64,000 nt of DNA from Verrucomicrobia subdivision 3 bacterium UBA693 (lineage in GTDB: Bacteria; Verrucomicrobiota; Verrucomicrobiia; Limisphaerales; UBA8199): positions 128,325-192,324 of the forward strand of contig DBMR01000095.1 in assembly GCA_002298785.1 (NCBI GenBank), given 5' to 3'. A program made the translations under genes and the position numbers. The notes under the pieces are model-generated. The model was not told the origin of the DNA. It did not search any database and saw nothing but the letters and a program-made list of their open reading frames with translations. Shown here piece by piece: positions 27,224 to 38,173 of this stretch (the first letter of the stretch is position 1; every line of letters starts with the position of its first letter).

Positions 27224-27811
27224 GTGAGTGAAACAACCCGGAATTTGGACCAGCTTCCGCCAGGTGATCCCGAGGCGGCGGAAGCCCTGTTGCCCCTGGT
27301 TTATAACGAGTTGCGCCGCCTTGCCGTGCACAAGTTGGCTGGCGAGGCCGGCAGTCATACTCTGCAACCAACGGCTTTGGTCCATGAAGCCTGGCTGCGG
27401 GTAGCAGGGAAGGAAGGACAGCGGTGGGAAGGACGCGCGCATTTCTTTGGCGCCGCCGCCGAAGCGATGCGGCGAATACTGATCGAACGTGCCCGGCGTC
27501 GCAAGGCCATCCGTCATGGGGGTGGCCAGGTTTTAGCCAATGTTGACGAGGTGGAGATTGCCGCCCCAGTCCAGGACGACGAATTGCTGGAGATCAATGG
27601 AGCTCTGGATCGGTTCTCTTTCCGGGACCCCCAAAAGGCGGAATTGGTAAAACTTCGCTATTTTGTGGGGCTAACGCTGGAGGAGACCGCCGAGGTTCTG
27701 GGTGTCGCTGTTCCTACAGCCAGCCGGTGGTGGGCCTATAGCCGGGCTTGGTTGCGCCAGGAGATCGAGCAACAGCGCGAGAATGCAGGGGGTTTTTCCG
27801 ACCCGAGCTGA
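27224..27811 (+). CDS. ECF-type RNA polymerase sigma factor
   Basis: A 195-residue sigma-70 family protein of the ECF-like subgroup common in Planctomycetes, Verrucomicrobia and Acidobacteria (TIGR02999 type). Region 2 is seen at LVYNELRRLAVHKL and LVHEAWLRV, followed by FFGAAAEAMRRILIERARRR. Region 4 is seen at KAELVKLRYFVGLTLEETAEVLGV, shown by position (about 137-160), and TASRWWAYSRAWLRQEI. The GTG at 27224 is chosen because the conserved N-terminus starts there. A TPR-containing Ser/Thr kinase gene lies 88 nt downstream, the standard partner arrangement in this phylum; phosphorylation of the sigma factor by the kinase is plausible but not shown. Confidence 0.92.
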   Translation: MSETTRNLDQLPPGDPEAAEALLPLVYNELRRLAVHKLAGEAGSHTLQPTALVHEAWLRVAGKEGQRWEGRAHFFGAAAEAMRRILIERARRRKAIRHGGGQVLANVDEVEIAAPVQDDELLEINGALDRFSFRDPQKAELVKLRYFVGLTLEETAEVLGVAVPTASRWWAYSRAWLRQEIEQQRENAGGFSDPS

Positions 27812-27899
27812 GGCAGTGGCCTCTCTTGTCGCAATTCCCTGATCAATTGCCGCCCGGAATTTCGCATGATTGGGCGGACGACAATCATCAACCAGCGCG

Positions 27900-30401
27900 A
27901 TGAGTGAGGCTGAACGACTAGAGGAAGAGATCTTCGAGACGGCGCGGCACCTCCAGGATGCGGAACGCGTGACGTACCTGGATCAGGCGTGCGCACATGA
28001 CCGCGGCTTGCGCCGACGAATCGAGGGACTGCTGGGTGCGTTTTCCCGTGCCGGTGACTTGTTGAGTGAGCCGGTGCTGCCTAGAGAGGCCCTCTCGAAA
28101 AACGTCGCTTCGCCGGTCTCCGCCCGCCCCGGCGACCATATCGGCCCTTACAAATTGCTGCAGCAAATCGGCGAGGGTGGTTGCGGGATCGTCTACATGG
28201 CGGAGCAAGAGCATCCCCTGCGACGGCGAGTCGCGCTAAAGGTGCTCAAGCTGGGGATGGATACCCGGCAGGTAATTGCCCGGTTCGAAGCCGAGCGACA
28301 GGCGCTGGCGCTCATGGACCATCCGAACATCGCCAAGGTGCTCGATGCGGGTGCGACGGCTACCGGCAGGCCCTATTTCGTCATGGAACTGGTGCGCGGG
28401 GTGAAGATCACCGACTTCTGCGACGAGCACCGCACGTCGATGCGTGAGCGGCTGCAATTATTCATTCAGGTTTGCCAGGCGGTTCAGCACGCGCACCAGA
28501 AAGGGATCATTCACCGTGACCTCAAGCCCTCCAACATCCTGGTCACTCTCAACGACGGCGTGGCGGTGCCGAAGGTGATCGACTTTGGCATCGCCAAGGC
28601 CACCACCGGGCAACCATTAACGGACAAAACCCTGTTTACCGCCTTCGAGCAGTTCGTCGGCACTCCCGCTTATATGAGTCCGGAGCAGGCGGTGATGACC
28701 AGTTTGGACATTGATACGCGCACTGATATTTACAGCCTGGGTGTGCTGCTGTACGAACTGTTGACGGGCCACACACCGTTCGACAGTGCCGAACTGCTCC
28801 AGGTCGGGCTTGACGAGATGCGCCGCACGATTCGCGAGAAGGAACCAGCGCGTCCTTCGACTCGATTGAGCACCTTGGCGGCCCGGGAACTCACGATCGC
28901 AGCCAAGCGCCGCCAGGTGGATGAATCCCGGCTGGCGTACATGGTTCGCGGAGACTTGGATTGGATCGTGATGAAATGCCTCGAGAAGGACCGCTCGCGG
29001 CGGTATGAAACCGCTAACGGATTGGCTGCGGATCTTCGAAGGCACTTGGCCAACGAACCAGTCGTGGCTTGCCCCCCGAATGCCGTTTACCGCTTTCAAA
29101 AGGCCGTGCGGCGGCACAAGACGGCTTTCGGAGCCGTGACTGCGTTCGTGATCGTGCTGATCGCTGGGGTGGCCGTGAGTTGGTCTCAGGCAACGCGCGC
29201 CAAACAATTGCGGGACCTCGCGGAGAGCAAGGAACGGCAGAGCTACCAGGTGGCGGAGTTCCTCAAGGAGACCCTCAAGAGTGCGAAACGATCCCTCGAG
29301 CTGCGGCGTGACCCGAGCACAACCACACTACTGGAGATCCTGGATCAAACCCCGGTTCGCCTGGACCGGGATCTGAGGGAGGCGCCGGAAGTGGAAGCGG
29401 AATTGCGCCTGACCATCGGTGATGTCTACCAGTTGCTCGGCCAGTATGAGAAGGCGGAGACGATGTATCGCCGGGCGCTCGCGCTCCACCGGAAACTCCT
29501 GGGAAATGAGCAACCAGTGGTGGCGCAATTGCTAAATAATCTGGGAGTGACGCTGGTCGAGCAGGATCGGTTGGCGGAGGCGGACCAACTTTATGTCGAA
29601 GCGCTTGACCTGCGCCGGAGGCTGATGGGACCGACGCATGCCAGTGTGAGCGAGTCGTTGCACCATCGCGCTTTCCTGCTGCGGCGGCAGGGCAAGCTGC
29701 CGCAAGCGGAGGAGGCGATTCGGGAAAGCCTCACCATTCGCCGCGCAACTCCCGGGCACGATGCTCGCGCCATAGCGGAGTCGATGCAGGGCCTGGCGAC
29801 AATTCTATTCCGCGAGGGCAAGTTATCAGAGGCGGAGCAGACCTTGCGCGAAGCTCTCGCCGTGCAAACCCCATTGCTCGGCGCTGAAAGTGCCGCTGTG
29901 GCCGATATGCTTGAAGATCTCGGCCTTGTGCTCGCCGCTCAGGGCCGGCAAGCCGAAGCTGAGCGCAGCCTGGCTGAAGCGCTGGATAAGCTGCGGAAGG
30001 TTCTGGGAGATACCCATCCCGATACCATCACCTGCATGGCGATGCTCTTGAACACTCTGCTGGCCGAGGGAAAATATGCGCAGGCCGAACCACTGGCACG
30101 GGAATGCTGGCTGGCGAGGGAGAAGAAGATGCCCGGCCATCCCAAGACATTCAACGCCCGCAGCCTGTTGGGTGGCTGCCTGCTCGGCCTGAAGCGCTAC
30201 CAGGAGGCGGAACCGCTGCTGCTTTCGAGTTTTGAAGGTCTCCGTCCCATGCTGCAAGAGGACAAAATTCCGTGGGAGGGCCGGTACGTGGTTGGGGACA
30301 CGTTGAAGCGGATCATCCAGCTTTACGGAGCTACTGACCAAGCCGACAAAGCAGCCGAGTGGCAGAGCCGTTTAGCGGAGTTCGAGCGAGCTGGGAAGTA
30401 G
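27900..30401 (+). CDS. Transmembrane Ser/Thr protein kinase with C-terminal TPR repeats
   Basis: An 833-residue Hanks-type kinase. The ATG at 27900 replaces an in-frame TTG ten codons upstream. Kinase motifs: GEGGCGIVYMAEQ (about 90), VALKVLKLG with the catalytic Lys, IIHRDLKPSNIL (about 203-214), DFGIAKA, GTPAYMSPEQA and DIYSLGVLLYELLTG. One membrane helix (about 410-430, AFGAVTAFVIVLIAGVAVSW) separates it from a C-terminal region of at least seven tetratricopeptide repeats (about 505-825; for example YEKAETMYRRALALHRKLLG). The TPR part is probably periplasmic and receives the signal. It is paired with the ECF sigma factor gene upstream. Confidence 0.93.
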   Translation: MSEAERLEEEIFETARHLQDAERVTYLDQACAHDRGLRRRIEGLLGAFSRAGDLLSEPVLPREALSKNVASPVSARPGDHIGPYKLLQQIGEGGCGIVYMAEQEHPLRRRVALKVLKLGMDTRQVIARFEAERQALALMDHPNIAKVLDAGATATGRPYFVMELVRGVKITDFCDEHRTSMRERLQLFIQVCQAVQHAHQKGIIHRDLKPSNILVTLNDGVAVPKVIDFGIAKATTGQPLTDKTLFTAFEQFVGTPAYMSPEQAVMTSLDIDTRTDIYSLGVLLYELLTGHTPFDSAELLQVGLDEMRRTIREKEPARPSTRLSTLAARELTIAAKRRQVDESRLAYMVRGDLDWIVMKCLEKDRSRRYETANGLAADLRRHLANEPVVACPPNAVYRFQKAVRRHKTAFGAVTAFVIVLIAGVAVSWSQATRAKQLRDLAESKERQSYQVAEFLKETLKSAKRSLELRRDPSTTTLLEILDQTPVRLDRDLREAPEVEAELRLTIGDVYQLLGQYEKAETMYRRALALHRKLLGNEQPVVAQLLNNLGVTLVEQDRLAEADQLYVEALDLRRRLMGPTHASVSESLHHRAFLLRRQGKLPQAEEAIRESLTIRRATPGHDARAIAESMQGLATILFREGKLSEAEQTLREALAVQTPLLGAESAAVADMLEDLGLVLAAQGRQAEAERSLAEALDKLRKVLGDTHPDTITCMAMLLNTLLAEGKYAQAEPLARECWLAREKKMPGHPKTFNARSLLGGCLLGLKRYQEAEPLLLSSFEGLRPMLQEDKIPWEGRYVVGDTLKRIIQLYGATDQADKAAEWQSRLAEFERAGK

Positions 30402-30886
30402 ACCCTGAGGGGACGTAATCATGCTTCAGCGCCGGCAGATCGCCTAAGTCCGGTCCCCCTACGCGATCCGTCGGCCACCTAATCCAATCCCCTGGTTACC
30501 ATGCCGACGGTCCTCCAGGGCTCATATCCTGCCGGTGAGCGTGAACAATAATCGCTCTAATATTGATGATAAGACTTCATGGAAAAAAGCGCATTACTGG
30601 TTGAACGCACAACGGCGCACTTATGAAGACCTCGAGCCCACCATCGAACCAGGCAACGCAACGCAGCGCGGTTCCTATCGCTGCTCGAAAAGGTCCCTCG
30701 CTTTGTTTGCCGGCGGTGATCACGCGAGGGCGGGACCGAATTCTCCATCGAGAAGTTCGACCTACTAAACCGCGCTGAAGACATTTTGCCGCCGCCCTGG
30801 TCCGGGGGGGAGGTGGCGGAGCGGGCCATAGTGTCCGTGAATTGTAATCCGGAACAAAACCAAAAACCAAAAAAGTAAGAACCATT
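30402..30886. other. 485-bp region without a supported gene
   Basis: The interval between the kinase and the LamG-like gene has no open frame with protein-like composition. A stretch around 30720-30800 reads like decayed coding sequence in one frame (for example TEFSIEKFDLLN) but has stops on both sides and no start. Confidence 0.4.
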
Positions 30887-31714
30887 ATGAATAACTCAAA
30901 GAAACAACAATCGGCGGTGCAGCGGGCCTTGGCGCGGAACCTCGGCCTGATGATGTTGCTGGGCGCCGGCGTAATGACCTGGTCGTGCGCAGTGATGGGG
31001 GAGACCGTTTACCGCACGGGCTTTGAACCGCCGGCCTACGTTGAAGGCGGGCTCGTGGGTCAAGACGGGTGGATTGCTCCTCCGCCATTTAGCCCCAACG
31101 CCGCCGTGGTTACGAGGGACAAACCACGTCAGGGCAAACAAACCGTCCACGTCCTGGGGGAGGATCTCGACCACCAGGATTTCATCAACGCCGTCACGGG
31201 CGGTTACTACGACGCCATCGGCTCCTACCGTCGTCCGGTTAACTACGACACCGGCAATTCGCAAACGGTGCGAATATCAGCGCATGTAAGAGTCGACGGC
31301 CCGGCGACGGCTGGTGGGAATAACTTCTTCTCGGCAGCCCTCAGCACTCGGGCGGCGACCACCTTGGACGGAGGACCCAGTACCGCTAGCGTTGGTGAAA
31401 TAGCAATTTCTTCCGACGGGCATGCTTATGTTTATTCGGGCAATGATAGTGTGCCCAGCTTCCTGGCCAGCATGCCGGTGGCCCTCGGGGAATGGCACTG
31501 CCTCGCGGTGGTGGCGGATTTTGCCAACAAACAATCCACGTTCTATGTGGACGGAGTTTTGCTGGGAACTTTCCCCTTTGAATCGAGCGAAATTTTCACG
31601 GGCGTCCTGCTGCGCGGCACGTTGCTGGCGTACGCCGCGCCTGATAACGCCTCCGCTCATAAAGCGAACTATGCCGCGCACTACGACCAGTTCTCCATTC
31701 ACGTTACCGACTAG
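30887..31714 (+). CDS. Secreted concanavalin/LamG-like protein
   Basis: A 275-residue protein with a long signal region (about 1-39, cleavage near AVMG). The mature part starts ETVYRTGFEPPAY, then GGLVGQDGW, an opening common to exported verrucomicrobial proteins that carry a jelly-roll domain. A LamG-like beta-sandwich follows: GEWHCLAVVADFANKQSTFY and VDGVLLGTFPF (about 203-232). No PEP-CTERM or other sorting signal is present at the C-terminus, so it may be released or held non-covalently. Function is unknown; carbohydrate or surface binding is an inference from the fold. Confidence 0.75.
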   Translation: MNNSKKQQSAVQRALARNLGLMMLLGAGVMTWSCAVMGETVYRTGFEPPAYVEGGLVGQDGWIAPPPFSPNAAVVTRDKPRQGKQTVHVLGEDLDHQDFINAVTGGYYDAIGSYRRPVNYDTGNSQTVRISAHVRVDGPATAGGNNFFSAALSTRAATTLDGGPSTASVGEIAISSDGHAYVYSGNDSVPSFLASMPVALGEWHCLAVVADFANKQSTFYVDGVLLGTFPFESSEIFTGVLLRGTLLAYAAPDNASAHKANYAAHYDQFSIHVTD

Positions 31715-31741
31715 CGAGTCCGGTGACGGAGTGATGGTGCT

Positions 31742-31772
31742 TTTGCGCCGCGGGTTGATGCCGCGGCGCAAA
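31742..31772 (+). terminator. Strong intrinsic-type terminator hairpin
   Basis: TTTGCGCCGCGG (31742-31753) and CCGCGGCGCAAA (31761-31772) form a perfect 12-bp stem with a 7-nt loop, 28 nt past the stop of the LamG-like gene. The flank is A/T-rich (ATTGCTTTT follows), so this is a convincing terminator. Confidence 0.8.
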
Positions 31773-32233
31773 TTGCTTTTCAGGCGGGAGGGTTGGGGCC
31801 GAAAAGGCGGGTGGTTCTCCCTCGGATCCGGATGGCGAAGCGCCTTTTGGTTCGATTCACCATGGCTGAGAACAAAGGGGTCGGTCGGCGGAACCCTCGG
31901 ATTATCAGCGCGGGTGTGGGGTTCTGTAAGCATGAGAAGGGTTTACGTTAATAAAAAGAGTGGGATATAGACAAGTGGGGCTACTAATTTAAAAAACTTA
32001 CATAAATACATTTCCGCTTGACAAAATGGAGGGATGTATTCAGCCTCGTGGCATGATTAGCGGGACCAAACACCGGTCATCCTGCAACCCTGCGGCGCCG
32101 AACCGCAGTCGGCATAGTAGAGAACGATTTCCCATCAGATTAGCATTAGAACCCTGGTCATCCGTCTAACTACCTGCCGCCTGGCCGCCGGTCGGCTGGG
32201 TGGCGGCGGTTGGGGACACTGGCTGCGCAGACT
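31773..32233. other. 461-bp spacer with an AT-rich stretch
   Basis: No gene seen. Bases about 31930-32040 are much richer in A and T than the surroundings and include a TTGACA at 32018-32023, but no matching -10 box at the right distance. The AT-rich patch may hold the promoter of the membrane-protein gene that follows. Confidence 0.35.
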
Positions 32234-33865
32234 ATGAACGATAGTGCCGCGGGGACACTGCCAACGGTAGAAATTGCCGAACTTCGCGAGCGGATTCGCA
32301 CGCTGGAAATCCGGCTGGACCGGATGGAGCAGGGTAGGGCGGTTGGCGTGCCACAGCCGGAGCTCGGGACCGTGCCGATCCAGGCGGCAACAGCGGAAAT
32401 CGACACGGAGATTGCGGCGGCGACCATCTTTACGCGCGTCGCGATGCTGTGCTTCGTTCTCCTCGGGGCGCTCATCCTCCGCGTGCTGACCCAACAAAGT
32501 ATTCTCGGCGCCGGTTTCGGGACGATACTGGGTTTCGCGTACGCGGGACACTTGGTGGTGCTTTCGTTTTTGCCGGGGCGTTTCGGGGGATTTGCCCGCG
32601 AAGGCAGTTTGTTTCAATGCTCGGGGGCGGTGCTGGCGTTCGTTATTGCCATCGAGTCGACGCTCCGCACGCTGACGATGGGACGTGTCTCGGCCATGAT
32701 CGCCATCGGAGGATTTGCTCTGTTCGCCCTGGGCATGGGGATTCATAATCGGAAAGCGGCCCTTGCCGGGACGGGAATCATAGGTGGAATTCTGGCGCTG
32801 GTCGCGCTGGATATGAAGGAAGCGACAGTGGCGTTGCAGTTGGCGCTCGTAATGTTGCTGGCCGGCGCCGGTCTGGCGACTTCATGGCGCGAAGGATGGC
32901 CGGGGTTGCGCCTGCTCACGACCCTGTCGATGTTGGTGCTGCTTCCCACCGGTTTCTTTTTCTGTGGCAAGGAGCCTGGCAACTCCCAGGGGTTGCTGGC
33001 GGCTTCGGCCACGCTGTGGCTGGCAGTGATGCTACAACACCTTCTGGCGTTCCGTCAGTTGGGACGCGCCGCAATCTGGCTGCCTGTGGTGACCCTCTGG
33101 TTTGTCGGCATGCAACAAATTGCGCATTGGCCGGCGATTGCCATTACGACCGGAGGCATCGGAGCATTGGCACTGGTCTGCGTCCTCATTTGCGGGCGCC
33201 GCGCTCGGGAGGCGACTCCCGGGTTGGCCGGCATGATGGCCACCACGGCCATTGCGGGTGCGGTCGGCTGGGGCTTGGTGGATCGCACCGGGTTACTCTG
33301 TTCGCTGGGTGGCCTGGCGCTGTGGTTTGCCGGACGCCGTGCAGCTTCCGATTGGGCCGCAGCCTTTGCCACGCTGCTGATGGTGACGTCCGCTGTCGTT
33401 GGACTGGTGCCATTGCTCCAGCCGCCAGTCCCCGTTACCGGCTTGATGGCCATGGCGCTCTCGGCGCTGGTAATGGTGGCCCACTACATGCGCAACGGAC
33501 GCGCTGCCTCCGAGCCGTATACTGGACTGGTGATGCGGTTGGCACCCCTCGCTTTGGCCGCCGGACTCGTCCTGTTGCTGGGATTGTTCTGGGAGTTGTT
33601 GAATCGTGAGTTTGTGCAAGTGGAGCCGTTGCTCTTGAGTCAGACGGTGGTGGTGGTGGTGACGGCGCTGGTCTTGACCTTTTGGGGACATGCGGCCCAC
33701 CGTCGCTCTCCCCTCTATTGCGGATTGGCTTGCATGGCGCTGGCCCTGGCGAAGGTTATGCTGGTTGATCTCATGCGCCTCAAGTCCTTCTACATGCTCG
33801 CTTCGCTCGTCCTGGTCGGGCTCGCCTCGATCGCGGTCTCCGTTATCTTGCGTCGGCGGAGTTAA
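32234..33865 (+). CDS. DUF2339-like polytopic membrane protein
   Basis: A 543-residue protein. The ATG at 32234 is preferred over an in-frame ATG eight codons upstream. Residues 10-30 form a short amphipathic/coiled segment (ELRERIRTLEIRLDRMEQ), followed from about 60 to the C-terminus by about 14-16 short hydrophobic helices, ending in a basic tail (LRRRS). This layout, an N-terminal coiled coil then many small hydrophobic helices, is that of DUF2339 membrane proteins, though this one is shorter than the usual 800-1000 residues. Function is unknown. Confidence 0.7.
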   Translation: MNDSAAGTLPTVEIAELRERIRTLEIRLDRMEQGRAVGVPQPELGTVPIQAATAEIDTEIAAATIFTRVAMLCFVLLGALILRVLTQQSILGAGFGTILGFAYAGHLVVLSFLPGRFGGFAREGSLFQCSGAVLAFVIAIESTLRTLTMGRVSAMIAIGGFALFALGMGIHNRKAALAGTGIIGGILALVALDMKEATVALQLALVMLLAGAGLATSWREGWPGLRLLTTLSMLVLLPTGFFFCGKEPGNSQGLLAASATLWLAVMLQHLLAFRQLGRAAIWLPVVTLWFVGMQQIAHWPAIAITTGGIGALALVCVLICGRRAREATPGLAGMMATTAIAGAVGWGLVDRTGLLCSLGGLALWFAGRRAASDWAAAFATLLMVTSAVVGLVPLLQPPVPVTGLMAMALSALVMVAHYMRNGRAASEPYTGLVMRLAPLALAAGLVLLLGLFWELLNREFVQVEPLLLSQTVVVVVTALVLTFWGHAAHRRSPLYCGLACMALALAKVMLVDLMRLKSFYMLASLVLVGLASIAVSVILRRRS

Positions 33866-33964
33866 TCCTGCCTGGCCCAAAATCCGTCCTGCAGACTGCC
33901 GCTGCCGTGCGCGTGTTATGGTGAATTCCTGGCAAGTACAAGAACTGGGCTTTCCGTAAGACAT

Positions 33965-33993
33965 GGAGCCGGGAGTTCAATTCTCCCGGCTCC
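33965..33993. terminator. Perfect 11-bp hairpin with a T-loop-like loop between convergent genes
   Basis: GGAGCCGGGAG (33965-33975) and CTCCCGGCTCC (33983-33993) pair perfectly around a TTCAATT loop (33976-33982). It sits between the convergent DUF2339-like and katG genes and most simply is a two-way terminator, though it lacks T tracts. The loop fits the tRNA T-loop consensus TTCRANT, and the stem divides into 6+5 bp like an acceptor plus T stem; see findings. Confidence 0.5.
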
Positions 33994-34050
33994 TTGATGG
34001 TTGGCTATGAACTTGTCGGCTTCTCCGATGTCCCCGACCTGGTGTTACCT

Positions 34051-36234
<2,184 letters not shown>

Positions 36235-36289
36235 AGTGGTCTTCTTTCTTGTTATGTGGTTTTAGCTTAAAAATTCGTCGGTGCCGCGC

Positions 36290-36769
36290 TCAGGCGCGTT
36301 CGACCTTGGAACCGCGTTTGCGCCGATGGGGCGTGCGTCGGCAGCGGGCACAGCGGCCCTGAAAGTGAACATGGTAGTCCTCGATCTGAAAATCGTGGGC
36401 GCGAATGTCGGGCCAGGGGATTTGGTCGAGGCGAGGGTCCTCCACGTCGATGATTCCGCCGCAATCCAGGCAGACCAGGTGATGGTGCTGATGGATCTTG
36501 GGGTCAAAACGGGCGGCGGCTCCGTGATGAAACGTCCGGGACACGAGCCCCAGCGAAACAAAAGTCCCCAAAATCCGGTGCACGGTCATTCGAGAGATTT
36601 GGGGCAGGTGACCGCGCACCACGCTGTAAACCTCTTTCGCCGTGGGATGATCGCGGCGCTCGAGGATGGCATCAAACACGGCGCGCCGCTGGGTGGTGAC
36701 CGGCAGCCCGCTCTCGCGATGGGCGGCGAAGAACCGGTCAATCCGTTGCTGTTTCTCCACCGGACTCAT
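36290..36769 (-). CDS. Fur-family regulator, PerR-like
   Basis: A 159-residue metal-dependent repressor. An N-terminal winged helix (about 10-85) includes VTTQRRAVFDAIL, HPTAKEVYSVV and ISRMTVHRILGTFVSLGLV. The C-terminal dimerisation domain has both structural zinc Cys pairs (CLDC and CARC) and the regulatory metal ligands FDPKIHQHHH and DVEDP. The His-Asp-His-His-Asp pattern fits PerR, whose His residues are oxidised by peroxide, better than Fur. The neighbouring katG supports a peroxide role. The C-terminus is rich in Arg and Lys. Whether iron or peroxide is sensed cannot be settled from sequence. Confidence 0.9.
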   Translation of the reverse strand: MSPVEKQQRIDRFFAAHRESGLPVTTQRRAVFDAILERRDHPTAKEVYSVVRGHLPQISRMTVHRILGTFVSLGLVSRTFHHGAAARFDPKIHQHHHLVCLDCGGIIDVEDPRLDQIPWPDIRAHDFQIEDYHVHFQGRCARCRRTPHRRKRGSKVERA

Positions 36770-36785
36770 GTCTCAGAGTTGGATA

Positions 36786-36812
36786 TATGCACCAGATGAT
36801 AATGATATGCAA
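36786..36812 (-). promoter_or_regulatory. Fur/PerR-box-like operator upstream of the regulator gene
   Basis: The segment just upstream of the PerR-like start contains GATAATGAT at 36798-36806, an exact half of the classical Fur box, within an AT-rich run flanked by two TATGC copies (36786-36790 and 36806-36810). The second half-site is poor. The position, 17-43 nt before the start codon, fits autoregulation of the perR-katG unit. Confidence 0.4.
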
Positions 36813-37015
36813 GTGACATGTGCCTGTATCGGGAGTTGCAGCTTGTTTTCGTTCGGGCGTCGGCTATCCTGCTGAGGCATTCCGAGTTTTCGGCGTCGCT
36901 GTGCCTTTGCAAATCTTCGAGCGAGGATTTTCATCGTGGATTAACCCGCCGTGGGAGTTTTTCGCGGCAAGAGGGATCCTGGCGAAAGGTCGGTGGGGTG
37001 CGAAGATTATTGCTT

Positions 37016-37420
37016 ATGCCATATATGCAGGTGCCCAAGCGAAGTCCGCGACAGGAATACCGTTTAAAACAGCGGGAGCGGATTGACGCCGCCCCTGTGA
37101 TCGCGAAGAAATTTCCGCGGTTGAAGGCCTTGAAAGTGACCTTGGAGTATTTCGACGCCACCGGCAGCACCAAACAGGGAGAGATGAAGTGCAAGTTGAA
37201 TGTTGACCACGCGAAGTCCGTGCTGTGGTTTGCCTGTCCGGGTGTGGAATGCAGTTGCGGTGATTTTGATTTAAGCGAAGCACTGGTCAAAGCGGTGCGC
37301 GGCGGGCTCAAGGTCGCCACCGGCGAGTTGCATTGTCAGGGGACACGCCAGCGGGGCGACCGGGAGCCGGTTGTGTGCCGAACGCTGCTGCGCTACAAGC
37401 TCAATCTAAACTATGACTGA
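37016..37420 (+). CDS. Conserved hypothetical protein with a Cys cluster, upstream of rpsU
   Basis: A 134-residue basic protein. The ATG at 37016 (MPYMQVPKR) is chosen because the in-frame extension upstream looks non-coding; ATG 37025 is possible too. The C-terminal half carries ACPGVECSCGDFDLSEAL, with three closely spaced Cys residues, and a later LHCQG and VVCRTLL, so a metal site is plausible. I do not recognise a named family, though short proteins of this type occur next to rpsU in Verrucomicrobiota. Its 3' end overlaps the rpsU start by 8 nt, indicating coupled translation and a possible translation-related role. Confidence 0.7.
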   Translation: MPYMQVPKRSPRQEYRLKQRERIDAAPVIAKKFPRLKALKVTLEYFDATGSTKQGEMKCKLNVDHAKSVLWFACPGVECSCGDFDLSEALVKAVRGGLKVATGELHCQGTRQRGDREPVVCRTLLRYKLNLNYD

Positions 37421-37610
37421 AATAAAACTGAAAAAGGGCGAGCCGGTGGACCGGGCGATTCGCCGACTCAAGAAGAAGCTGGACCGCGAGCAGACGCTGA
37501 AACAGTTCCGGGATCGAAGGCGATTTGAGAAGCCCAGCGCCAAACGGCGGCGAAAGCAGAAAGCGGCGCGCTTTGCGGCAATGCTGAAAGCACGGCACGC
37601 GGAGGATTGA
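37413..37610 (+). CDS. rpsU: 30S ribosomal protein bS21
   Basis: A 65-residue, strongly basic protein of the S21 family: KKGEPVDRAIRRLKKKLDRE (residues 7-26) followed by RRFEKPSAKRRRKQK, both classic for bS21. It binds the 3' end region of 16S rRNA on the small subunit and helps initiation. Its length is normal. The start codon lies within the last codons of the preceding hypothetical gene. It converges on infA, so three translation or RNA genes (rpsU, infA, RRM) lie within 1.2 kb. Confidence 0.95.
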   Translation: MTEIKLKKGEPVDRAIRRLKKKLDREQTLKQFRDRRRFEKPSAKRRRKQKAARFAAMLKARHAED

Positions 37611-37792
37611 CCCGCGAACGGAGCAGGGGACGAGAGTTCTTGCTCCGGGGTTTCTGTCTGCCGCTCTTCACTGGCTGAAGGGGGGGCGGGACATATCGCC
37701 GCAGGGGCGGAGTGCGTAGCTCTGCCCGGCAGGATCGCGGTATTAATCCGTTGAACGGTGACGAGCCGTTGCGCCGATAAGGCTTGAGTGAA

Positions 37793-38008
37793 TTACTTCA
37801 ACCTCCAGACGATGCGTGCTTTGTTCAAATCGTAAGGGGACATCTCCATCTTGACGCGGTCGCCGACGGTGAGGCGCACCCAGCGCTGGCGCATTTTTCC
37901 GGAGATGGTAGCGAGCACGAGGTGTTTGTTGTCCAGTTCGACGCGGAACATAGTCCCCGGCAAAACGGTGTGGACGACACCTTCGATCTCGACATGCGTT
38001 TCTTTCAT
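37793..38008 (-). CDS. infA: Translation initiation factor IF-1
   Basis: A 71-residue single OB-fold protein: MKETHVEIEGVVHTVLPGT, then FRVELDNKH, ISGKMRQRWVRLTVGDRV and EMSPYDLNKARIVWR, matching the IF-1 family along its full length. It occupies the A site of the 30S subunit during initiation. The ATG at 38008 is the conserved start; an upstream in-frame extension of 14 codons is rejected. It lies 165 nt downstream of an RRM RNA-binding protein gene on the same strand and may share its transcript. Confidence 0.97.
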   Translation of the reverse strand: MKETHVEIEGVVHTVLPGTMFRVELDNKHLVLATISGKMRQRWVRLTVGDRVKMEMSPYDLNKARIVWRLK

Positions 38009-38173
38009 AAGACGGTTTAGGCAGTGGGCAGTTCCAGCCCTGGGCGACACCCCGCGGACCAGCCGAGAATCGAGGCGTCAGAGTCAGGCCGAGTTGGGAA
38101 CAAGCCGAAAAATGGGATAACGGGGCCCGGCTTCGCCGTTTCCCGTGGCCTCGCGTTCCGGTGGGTTTTGTGA

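Noticed and set aside
32018..32023. A sigma70 promoter at TTGACA
   Set aside because: No acceptable -10 hexamer lies 16-18 nt downstream.
33900..33993. A tRNA gene ending in the T-loop-like hairpin
   Set aside because: The 5' strand of the supposed acceptor stem is directly next to the T stem, leaving no room for D and anticodon arms, and no complementary segment exists at the right distance upstream.
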